A stretch of DNA of 23,502 bases. Origin: JADJNW01 sp046314415. GTDB lineage: Bacteria; Bacteroidota; Bacteroidia; Chitinophagales; Saprospiraceae. The stretch spans positions 1 to 23,502 of the forward strand of contig JBKBWT010000035.1 of NCBI GenBank assembly GCA_046314415.1, given 5' to 3'. Made by a program: the position numbers and the translations under genes. The notes under the pieces are model-generated. The model made no database searches. It saw nothing but the letters and a program-made list of their open reading frames with translations, and was not told the DNA's origin. Shown here in pieces: positions 1-6,614 of the stretch (position 1 is its first letter; each line of letters opens with the position of its first letter).

Positions 1-73
1 TGGATATGATATTGGGTATTTGTGCCGGTCTTTGGAATTTTTTAATATGCTGATAATCAATTTGACGCAAGTC

Positions 74-128
74 TATTAAATATTAAATATTAAATATTAA
101 ATATTAAATATTAAATATTAAATATTAA
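74..128. repeat. 7-bp tandem repeat (TATTAAA)n, about 7.9 copies
   Basis: Seven perfect head-to-tail copies of TATTAAA are followed by six bases of an eighth. The minus-strand glycosidase gene ends inside the array: its TAA stop (113-111) and its last five residues (LIFNI) are built from repeat units. A 7-bp unit changes frame with every copy, but every register on this strand meets TAA quickly, so copy-number change should have little effect on the protein. Bases 1-73 show nothing recognisable. Confidence 0.95.
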
Positions 129-1305
129 TCGTTCTGTTTGTAATAATCCGTGGGCTTCAGAAAATTCGCGGATCAAATTTAATACACCTTCGTGCGGCAC
201 CCGACAGCAGGTCGCATCCCCCTCCGGGAAATCCCAAAAGCCAGAATTGGTAAGGTGTCCGCCGCTCCAGTCCGGGCGGTCAATGATCGGATATGCACAA
301 ACACCATGTAATGGAATTCCTCTTTTTACGGCATTCTTTACATCGCGCAACATCATACGCCACCACGGTTCACGTAATACCCCAAAGCAACCGGTCTCGG
401 TTATTAAAATCGGTTTATTATATCGTTTCCAGGCATTATACATAATTTCATCAAAGCCAATTCTTTCCGGGTCTTCAATTTCAAAATTATACGTTTCTAC
501 CACGCCGTCGTCACGTATTTCCTTTACTACATCCTGATTGGTAATATAATAATTTAACCCTACATAATCTAAANNNNNNNNNNAAATATTCCGGCTTACC
601 ACCCAACTCCGGCATCAGCCGCCCCGATATCATATCCCAGCTTTGATACACCACTTGCGCAAAATCATTTACATAAGCCATTATTTCCGGGCTGGCATTT
701 TCCGGCGCTAAGCGCCTCATAATCGGATCAGTATGTATAAATTTTATTTCTGGATCTACTTCGCGCATCGCTTGCATGGCAGCAATCGTTGCTTTTACAA
801 TTTGTAATTTCAATTCCCAGCCCTGCCGTTTGGCAAAGGGAAACCAATAGCCCATGTAACCACCGATCCAGGATACAAACGAAATTTCATTAAATGGAAT
901 TAAATAAATCGTTCCAGTATTATATTTTCGTATCATTTGAACGGCGGCTACGGCATATTTAGCAAAACGCTCGATAATGGCATCGGAAAAAGGGTCTAAA
1001 TCCTCCGGAAAATCAAAATGATTCAGGCTCCAAATCACCTGTATGCCTTCTTTCTGCGCCGTTTGTAGCATTGGGATAAAACGCGAAAAATCATATACGT
1101 CATTTCCTTTATCTATCTGGTGCCAGGCGAAGCTTTCGCGCACCGTATAAACCCCGATTTCTTTTAGTAAATGATAATCTTCCCGGCATTTTACATCGTG
1201 TAAAGTATCACATAATAAATCCAGGCGCTTGCCTTGTTCATTGAGCGTATAACAGGACTCAAAACCGCCCATAAGAAAGGAACGAAAAGGAGTGGTAATT
1301 TTCAT
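111..1305 (-). CDS. Family 1 glycoside hydrolase-like protein, interrupted by an assembly gap
   Basis: This is a TIM-barrel glycosidase-like protein of the GH1/clan A type. The N-terminal part (240 residues, 1305 to 586) starts with FLMGGFESC, and its probable acid/base motif is FNE (residues 138-140). The C-terminal part carries the GH1-like strand DYVGLNYY and the probable nucleophile in ILITETG (about Glu299). Ten Ns (574-583) separate the halves and put them in different frames. Overlapping the flanks by three bases restores a single frame reading PEYLDYVGLNYY and a protein of about 393 residues. There is no signal peptide, so it should act in the cytoplasm. It is the last gene of the cluster with glf and a glycosyltransferase, 159 bp after glf. 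That setting suggests a role in making or trimming a galactofuranose-type surface sugar rather than in nutrient breakdown; this is inference. The substrate cannot be named. The start ATG at 1305 fits the family N-terminus. Confidence 0.82.
574..583. other. Assembly gap (10 N)
   Basis: A run of exactly ten Ns lies inside the glycosidase gene. On the minus strand the upstream flank ends in TAT TT and the downstream flank starts TTT AGA T. Overlapping the shared TTT gives GAA TAT TTA GAT TAT, which keeps the frame. The gap therefore looks like a scaffolding spacer between abutting contigs, not missing sequence. Confidence 0.97.
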
Positions 1306-1349
1306 TGCTAATAATATTAAAAATAAATACTATATTATTAATTATAAAA

Positions 1350-1417
1350 GCATAAAACCACTAAATAGCACAACATTATCGTACAATAATATTTTTATGC
1401 TCTTAGTGATTTTATGC
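1350..1417 (-). terminator. Hairpin with U-rich tail between glf and the glycosidase gene
   Basis: The arms 1350-1363 and 1404-1417 are complementary at 13 of 14 positions. The odd pair is C-A on the plus strand but G-U in the minus-strand transcript, so the RNA read from glf pairs at all 14 positions. Inner pairs 1368-1370/1398-1400 and 1375-1379/1386-1390 extend the stem. In the direction of transcription the stem is followed by TTTTATAATT. It may be a weak terminator or attenuator, or an RNA-stability element. The stem is AT-rich, so strong termination is uncertain. Confidence 0.5.
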
Positions 1418-1464
1418 AACAATGTTTACTTATTTATAATAATAAACTTCATTATAATATTTAA

Positions 1465-2673
1465 TTAACTGGCAGTCTTGGCAGTTTTCACCGGATTTTC
1501 GCTACTGGGTAGTACCCGTACTTTTGCCGGTTTGCCTTCCAGTTTTTCAAACAGCTCGAGCGCATTTTTAAATGCTTCGTCCATATTGAAATATTTATAA
1601 TTCGCCAGGCGACCTACGAAGTAAATATCAGTCAGCTTTTCTGCTGCTTCTTTATATTTATTATAAATCTCGCGGTTGCGCGGATTCAACACCGGATAAT
1701 ACGGCTCTTGGGTAGCCGGGTCGGTAATATCCACGGTGTACTCCTTGGAAATGGTGGTTTTTGGATGTTTTTGACGCGTCATATGCTTATATTCTACAAT
1801 ACGTGTAAAGTCGCCATCTTCCAGCGCCGGATAATTAATCACCGAATTTTCCTGATAATATTCCACATCATGCGTTTCCATTACAAAATTGATGGAACGA
1901 TATTCTAATTTTTCATCCAGAGAATATTTAAAATCAAAAAAGCGATCAATCGGACCGGTGTAAAATAATTTTTCGTAGCCCGTAATTTTATGGCGCACCT
2001 CAAAAAAATCGGTATTCAGCCAAACGCTGATATTGGGATGATCGAGCATTTTTTCGAATATCTTCGTATAACCACCCTCCGGCAGCGCCTGATATTTATC
2101 GGAAAAATAACGATCGTCAAAATTGGTGCGCACCGGAATGCGATTCAACACGGCGGCGTCCAATTCATGTGGAAATTTATCCCATTGCTTTTTGGTATAA
2201 CATTTAAAAATCTTCTCATATAATACCGGACCGACACGAGCCAGCGCAGCTTCTTCGCCGTTTTGTGGGTCATCACAGCGTATCTGATTATCTTCCAGCC
2301 ATTTACACATTTCTTCTTCGGATTCTATGTTGAGTCCGAAAATTTTATTAACCGTGGTAATATTCACCGGCACAGGTACTAAATGACCATCCACCCGTGC
2401 TAAAACTTTATGTTCGTATTCGTACCAATCAGCGAAACGATTGACGTATTTCCAGACTTCTTCATGATTGGTATGAAATAAATGAGCGCCATATTTTGAT
2501 ACCAGCACGCCCTCTTCATTATAATAATCATAACAATTGCCGCCTATATGATCGCGTTTTTCAATAACCAAGACTTTTTTACCACTGGTAGCATATCTTT
2601 CGGCAAGTACGGAGCCGGAAATTCCTGCCCCAATTACGACAATGTCATAATGGCCAATATTCTTTGTCTTCAT
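1465..2673 (-). CDS. glf: UDP-galactopyranose mutase
   Basis: This flavoenzyme interconverts UDP-galactopyranose and UDP-galactofuranose, supplying galactofuranose for surface polysaccharides. At 402 residues it is somewhat longer than the roughly 370-390 usual for bacterial Glf. The N-terminal Rossmann FAD site is GAGISG (15-20), with an acidic residue ending the second strand (VIEKRDHIGG) and the YGAHLFHTN motif near 61-69. The active-site block is KCYTKKQW (157-164), where family members usually have GYT or NYT. VRTNFDDRYF (181-190), FTRIVEYKH (289-297) and GRLANYKYFNMD (354-365) match the conserved arginine and C-terminal FAD/substrate motifs. The protein is cytoplasmic, with no signal peptide. 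It sits 122 bp after the glycosyltransferase gene and 159 bp before the glycosidase-like gene, all on the minus strand, which suggests co-expression. The identification is secure. Confidence 0.96.
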   Translation of the reverse strand: MKTKNIGHYDIVVIGAGISGSVLAERYATSGKKVLVIEKRDHIGGNCYDYYNEEGVLVSKYGAHLFHTNHEEVWKYVNRFADWYEYEHKVLARVDGHLVPVPVNITTVNKIFGLNIESEEEMCKWLEDNQIRCDDPQNGEEAALARVGPVLYEKIFKCYTKKQWDKFPHELDAAVLNRIPVRTNFDDRYFSDKYQALPEGGYTKIFEKMLDHPNISVWLNTDFFEVRHKITGYEKLFYTGPIDRFFDFKYSLDEKLEYRSINFVMETHDVEYYQENSVINYPALEDGDFTRIVEYKHMTRQKHPKTTISKEYTVDITDPATQEPYYPVLNPRNREIYNKYKEAAEKLTDIYFVGRLANYKYFNMDEAFKNALELFEKLEGKPAKVRVLPSSENPVKTAKTAS

Positions 2674-2709
2674 TTTATATCAGTTTTTCAGGTAAATTGT
2701 TATATAAAA

Positions 2710-2767
2710 TAATGGAATCATGCATACAAACTGCAAACATTCCCTTAAGGAATGTATGATTCCATTA
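2710..2767 (-). terminator. Nested hairpin in the glycosyltransferase-glf spacer
   Basis: The outer arms 2710-2721 and 2756-2767 are a perfect 12-bp inverted repeat (TAATGGAATCAT). An inner perfect 7-bp stem, 2737-2743/2749-2755 (ACATTCC with GGAATGT), abuts one outer arm and leaves a 15-base bulge. In the minus-strand transcript the structure is followed by TTTTATATAA. It could attenuate read-through from the glycosyltransferase into glf or protect the upstream transcript. The second glf-cluster spacer has a comparable structure. Confidence 0.4.
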
Positions 2768-2795
2768 GTTATTTACTTTATTATTAAAATTTATA

Positions 2796-3986
2796 TTATG
2801 CAGCTGCGGAGCGTTGAGGAATACCCGTCATCGCCTCGTCAATATTGCGTTTCATACCGGCAACCGTTTTATCCCAGGAGACTGCTTGTAGAATAGATTC
2901 ATAATCCTGGTAACGCTTTTCTTTAACCGTATTACTTTCCGCTAAATATTGGTCAAGCGCTGTTACAAATTCAGCTGCGTTATTAATAATAGCTAATACA
3001 TTACTATAATCTCGCTTTACATCATAAATTGGGGTGGAAATGATAGGCTTCAGTGCAGCGATGTACTCCAGGGTTTTGGTTGGGCTGATAAACTGGGTAG
3101 ATTCGTTCAAAGCGAAAGGCATCATGGCAATGTCAATGGCTTTGAGATAAGCAGGCAACTCGCCGTAAGGCTTGCCGCCGGGATAGTACAAATTGGCGTG
3201 CCGTGGCAAATCTGCTTCGGAGATTTTGACCACCGGACCAATCATTACAAAAGATACATTCGGACGTAACTGTGCAATTTCATCTAATAACGGCAGATCA
3301 ATTCGTTCGTCAATCACCCCATAATATCCCACAATCGGATGCGGAATATGCATCATATCATCAGGCACAACGGTTGCTTCTTCCAATGCTTTTTCAAAAT
3401 GTTCGCGATCTACCGAACTCGGGTAGCAATATACATTTTCACTCAACTGACGCTTGGCTTCATATAATGATTTACCGCCGGTAAATATCACATCCGCTTT
3501 TTGTATCAATTGTTTCTCTAGTTTGATCAATGCTTTAGAAGCGCCTCTAAAAGCTGACAATTCGTCCATGCAATCATAAATCACTGCCTGATGCGGAATG
3601 CGTTCGGTCATTTCGTGAAAAGCCGCAGAATAAAACCAAAGATTCGGGTTCGTAATATTCAATCGTTGCATGTATTCCTTTACAATCGGTTCAAGTTCAT
3701 CCATTAAATTGTCATGATTAATACAAGGCTGTAAAACTGTTAAGTTATGATTTACACGTATAATATTAGCGCGACCCTCACAACGCGGATCATACCCAAT
3801 GGGTTCTTCCACAAATAATACTTTACGATCTTTAGCAAATCTTCCAATAACATGCTGTGGACGTTGCGTTACAAAATCCCAGCGTAAATGGGAAAAAACA
3901 ACTAAATCGAAAGCTTTGCTGAGCGCTTTATCTGATTTATGCACTCCTTTTACTGCAGTAGCGGAGTGTAGGTTTGCTTGATGCAT
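2796..3986 (-). CDS. Glycosyltransferase, GT-B fold (family 4-like)
   Basis: This 396-residue cytoplasmic or membrane-peripheral glycosyltransferase is predicted to use a nucleotide sugar. The N-terminal half holds FSHLRWDFVTQRPQH (31-45), a signature of bacterial GT-B transferases in exopolysaccharide and teichuronic-type clusters, and YDCMDELSAF (137-146). The C-terminal half has YYGVIDERID (221-230) and the probable donor-binding stretch SPTKTLEYIAALKPIIST (301-318). There is no signal peptide or membrane segment. It is the first gene of the cluster with glf, so UDP-galactofuranose is a reasonable guess for its donor, although the sequence does not show this. The ATG at 3986 is the first in frame. 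The first roughly 25 residues look non-conserved, so a later start cannot be excluded. Confidence 0.88.
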   Translation of the reverse strand: MHQANLHSATAVKGVHKSDKALSKAFDLVVFSHLRWDFVTQRPQHVIGRFAKDRKVLFVEEPIGYDPRCEGRANIIRVNHNLTVLQPCINHDNLMDELEPIVKEYMQRLNITNPNLWFYSAAFHEMTERIPHQAVIYDCMDELSAFRGASKALIKLEKQLIQKADVIFTGGKSLYEAKRQLSENVYCYPSSVDREHFEKALEEATVVPDDMMHIPHPIVGYYGVIDERIDLPLLDEIAQLRPNVSFVMIGPVVKISEADLPRHANLYYPGGKPYGELPAYLKAIDIAMMPFALNESTQFISPTKTLEYIAALKPIISTPIYDVKRDYSNVLAIINNAAEFVTALDQYLAESNTVKEKRYQDYESILQAVSWDKTVAGMKRNIDEAMTGIPQRSAAA

Positions 3987-4150
3987 TTAGTAAGTATTTA
4001 TAGGTTTTAGAAGAATAGGACTTTTCTTGAACGTACTTGCTGAGCAGATGTTCACAGAGGAATGGCTACTTAACAAAGTGATTACGTAGCCTATTATTAC
4101 CTGTTGAAGAGTGCGTTTATTATATAAATTTATTTACATTGTATTATAAT
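3987..4150. promoter_or_regulatory. Upstream region of the glycosyltransferase-glf cluster
   Basis: No gene is visible here. The region should hold the promoter for the minus-strand sugar cluster, but I find no clear TAnnTTTG box. An inverted repeat, GGCTAC 4064-4069 with GTAGCC 4086-4091, extends to nine pairs if one bulged base is allowed, and could be an operator. The PEP carboxykinase terminator follows immediately to the right. Confidence 0.3.
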
Positions 4151-4179
4151 AAAAAAGCCGTTGGCATTTACCAACGGCT
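4151..4179 (-). terminator. Intrinsic terminator of PEP carboxykinase
   Basis: A perfect 9-bp stem, AGCCGTTGG 4156-4164 with CCAACGGCT 4171-4179 and a 6-base loop, is followed on the minus strand by a run of six T (4156-4151). It lies about 120 bases after the PEP carboxykinase stop and separates that gene from the sugar cluster. An 8-bp inverted repeat (TTGAATAA 4223-4230 with TTATTCAA 4283-4290) sits between the stop and this terminator. Confidence 0.85.
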
Positions 4180-4297
4180 ATATGAAGGATTTCAAAAAAT
4201 GCTATTTTTACAGATGCCAATGTTGAATAAACGAAATAAGGAGGTAAATAAAGCTTACAAGCTATATCATAGTCCGTATTTCTTATTCAATAACTAG

Positions 4298-6184
4298 CTA
4301 AATGGCGCCTTCACTCTCTTCAGACTGCATTCCCCAATGCTCCGGCGAGCGCCAGAGTGCAGAGAGCAGCAGTTCGCGCATAAAGAAGAATTCTTTTGGC
4401 AGTTTGTCATACAGCTTCGAGAAAAGTTCTTCATGGCTCAGAAGTTCCTGTTTCCAGGCTTCCCGGTCAACCGACATGATGGTGTTGAAGTCATCTTGTG
4501 TAAAGCTTTCCAGCCCGCGCCAGTCCATGTCTTTGTAACGCGGCATCCAGCCAATCGGACTTTCCACTGCCGAAGTACGACCTTTCGCCCGTTGTACCAC
4601 CCATTTGAGCACCCGCATGTTTTCACCGAAGCCGGGCCACAGGAAGTTGCCGTCCTTATCTTTGCGGAACCAGTTCACCCCGAAAATACGCGGCGGATTC
4701 GCCAGTTCGCGCCCAAATTGCAGCCAGTGATTAAAATAATCTGCCATATGATATCCAATAAAAGGCAACATTGCAAACGGGTCACGGCGCACTTTACCAA
4801 TTTCACCGAAGGCAGCAGCGGTCATTTCAGAACCCATGGTAGCTGCCATGTAAACGCCAAAGCTCCAGTTAAATGATTGATATACAAGGGGAACGGTTGT
4901 ACTGCGACGACCACCAAAAATGAACGCTGCGATGGGCACACCACTTGGATTTTCCCACTCAGGGTCAATCACCGGATTCTGTGCAGCCGGGGCGGTGAAG
5001 CGAGCGTTGGGGTGCGCAGCGGGTTTACCACTGTTTTTGTCATAAGGCTGCCCGTGCCAATCGATCAATCCATCCGGAATTTCTTTGGTCATACCTTCCC
5101 ACCATACGTCGCCGTCAGGCGTAATAGCTACGTTTGTGAAGATGGTATTTGCCCGAATAGATTCCATGGCGTTCGGGTTGGTTTTTACATTCGTACCCGG
5201 AGCTACACCAAAGTAACCGGCTTCCGGGTTGATGGCATACAATTTACCTTGTTCACCCGGCTTAATCCAGGCAATGTCATCGCCTACCGTGGTCACCTTC
5301 CAGCCATCCATCGCGGCGGGTGGAATCAGCATCGCGAAATTAGTCTTGCCACAAGCACTTGGGAATGCCGCTGCAACGTAAGATTTTTCACCTTCGGGAC
5401 TTTCTACGCCCAAGATCAGCATGTGTTCGGCAAGCCAACCTTCTTCATTCGCCATTGTAGAAGCAATGCGCAGCGCAAAGCATTTTTTGCCCAGCAACGC
5501 GTTGCCACCATAACCACTGCCATAAGACATAATTGAACGTTCTTCGGGGAAGTGCACAATGTATTTCACAGTTGGGTTGCAGGGCCATTTTTCATCCGCC
5601 TGACCTGGTTCGAGCGGTGCACCTACTGAGTGCAAACATTTTACAAATTCACCATTGCCCAAAATATCGAGCACTGGAGCACCCATGCGGGTCATAATTT
5701 TCATATTCACCACCACATATTCAGAATCAGTGATCTGCACGCCAATATGCGAAAGCGGCGAACCGAGCGGTCCCATACAAAATGGAATTACGTACAGGGT
5801 GCGTCCGCGCATACAACCATCAAATAAGCCGTTTAAAGTGGTTTTCATCTCACGCGGATCCACCCAGTTATTCGTAGGTCCGGCGTCTTCCTTCCGGCGG
5901 CTGCAAATGTACGTACGGTCTTCTACGCGCGCTACGTCGCTAGGGTCGGAGAAGCAGGCGAAACTATTGGGGCGTTTTTCTGGATTTAACCGAATAAAAG
6001 TGCCTTTCTCCACAAGCATTTCCGTCATACGGTTATACTCTTCTTCCGAACCATCACACCAATAGACCTGATCGGGTTTGCACAAGGCGGTCATTTCCTT
6101 TACCCATTTGAGCAATTTCTGGTTTTCGGTGGCGCCCACATGATTTTGAGCGGCAGTGTTCGTTGCTTGCATTTCCTTGATCAT
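4298..6184 (-). CDS. pckG: Phosphoenolpyruvate carboxykinase (GTP)
   Basis: This enzyme converts oxaloacetate and GTP to PEP, CO2 and GDP (EC 4.1.1.32), the entry step of gluconeogenesis in the cytoplasm. With this start it has 628 residues, the usual size of GTP-dependent enzymes; the ATP-dependent family is shorter and unrelated in detail. The nucleotide and active-cysteine motif FPSACGKTNFAML lies at about 274-286, the metal/kinase-2 motif GDDIAWI at about 301-307, and RRSTTVPLV with the NWFRKD segment further on. I chose the ATG at 6184 (MIKEMQ). An upstream TTG at 6220 would add 12 residues and begins only about 24 bases after the predicted transcription start, and the ATG at 6172 is also possible. 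The gene is alone on its strand, with a terminator downstream, and is divergent from a RamB/ScfR-like regulator. Confidence 0.96.
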   Translation of the reverse strand: MIKEMQATNTAAQNHVGATENQKLLKWVKEMTALCKPDQVYWCDGSEEEYNRMTEMLVEKGTFIRLNPEKRPNSFACFSDPSDVARVEDRTYICSRRKEDAGPTNNWVDPREMKTTLNGLFDGCMRGRTLYVIPFCMGPLGSPLSHIGVQITDSEYVVVNMKIMTRMGAPVLDILGNGEFVKCLHSVGAPLEPGQADEKWPCNPTVKYIVHFPEERSIMSYGSGYGGNALLGKKCFALRIASTMANEEGWLAEHMLILGVESPEGEKSYVAAAFPSACGKTNFAMLIPPAAMDGWKVTTVGDDIAWIKPGEQGKLYAINPEAGYFGVAPGTNVKTNPNAMESIRANTIFTNVAITPDGDVWWEGMTKEIPDGLIDWHGQPYDKNSGKPAAHPNARFTAPAAQNPVIDPEWENPSGVPIAAFIFGGRRSTTVPLVYQSFNWSFGVYMAATMGSEMTAAAFGEIGKVRRDPFAMLPFIGYHMADYFNHWLQFGRELANPPRIFGVNWFRKDKDGNFLWPGFGENMRVLKWVVQRAKGRTSAVESPIGWMPRYKDMDWRGLESFTQDDFNTIMSVDREAWKQELLSHEELFSKLYDKLPKEFFFMRELLLSALWRSPEHWGMQSEESEGAI

Positions 6185-6249
6185 GATAAATAATTTTTTG
6201 GTTAAATGGCATGTTATCAATGCCCAAATTTGGTTTTACCTGGTATCGG

Positions 6250-6257
6250 CAAAGTTA
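6250..6257 (-). promoter_or_regulatory. Predicted -7 promoter box of pckG
   Basis: The minus strand reads TAACTTTG, an exact match to the Bacteroidota -7 consensus TAnnTTTG. Transcription would start near 6244, giving a leader of about 60 bases before the ATG at 6184. No clear TTG -33 element stands at the usual distance, which may mean activator dependence. Confidence 0.42.
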
Positions 6258-6434
6258 ACGGACTTTTCTTTCTTAGAGAAAATTTCGCTGATAGATTTTT
6301 TTTCCGGTCAAAAATCAATTAATTTGGCATTTATTTGGCTGGTAAGTAAAGACTCCAATTAAATTTAATCTCTGTTTCACTGTTTTTTACAATACAAAAT
6401 TGTGAAAACCCTTTTTTTTAAACGATGACTTTAC

Positions 6435-6462
6435 TCATCAACCGAGCATAATTTTCATCAAC
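6435..6462. promoter_or_regulatory. Direct repeat, possible operator between pckG and the regulator gene
   Basis: TCATCAAC occurs at 6435-6442 and again at 6455-6462, exactly 20 bp apart and so on about the same face of the helix. The pair lies just upstream of the predicted regulator promoter. It may be a binding site for the divergent regulator. The rest of this spacer (6185-6614) is AT-rich; it also holds a 6-bp inverted repeat TTTCAC/GTGAAA around 6375-6407 and no gene. Confidence 0.3.
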
Positions 6463-6483
6463 GCCCAAATGATTGCAATATAA

Positions 6484-6491
6484 TAGCTTTG
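6484..6491 (+). promoter_or_regulatory. Predicted -7 promoter box of the RamB/ScfR-like gene
   Basis: TAGCTTTG matches TAnnTTTG exactly. The start of transcription would be near 6497, leaving a leader of about 118 bases. No convincing -33 TTG is at standard spacing. The AGGAGG at 6574-6579 is too far (35 bases) from the ATG to be its ribosome binding site. Confidence 0.35.
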
Positions 6492-6614
6492 TAAGCAGAA
6501 TAAAATTTTATGAATCCATACAACTCATTGTTAATCAATAATTTAAACAATAATTTCTCTATTTTGCCCGACTAGGAGGAGTTCCCCATTAGAAAACCAG
6601 AAAAATAGCCGCTT

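Noticed and set aside
4337..5536. Long plus-strand open frames (179 and 219 codons) opposite PEP carboxykinase
   Set aside because: They lie wholly antisense to a highly conserved gene and have no recognisable domains; codon bias of the true gene explains them.
6185..6220. TTG start for PEP carboxykinase giving 640 residues
   Set aside because: The added residues (MITCHLTKKLFI) are not family-like, and ATG codons at 6184 or 6172 give the normal N-terminus.
6574..6579. AGGAGG as Shine-Dalgarno sequence of the RamB/ScfR-like gene
   Set aside because: It is 35 bases before the ATG, too far to place the ribosome, and no start codon with an open frame is at the right distance.
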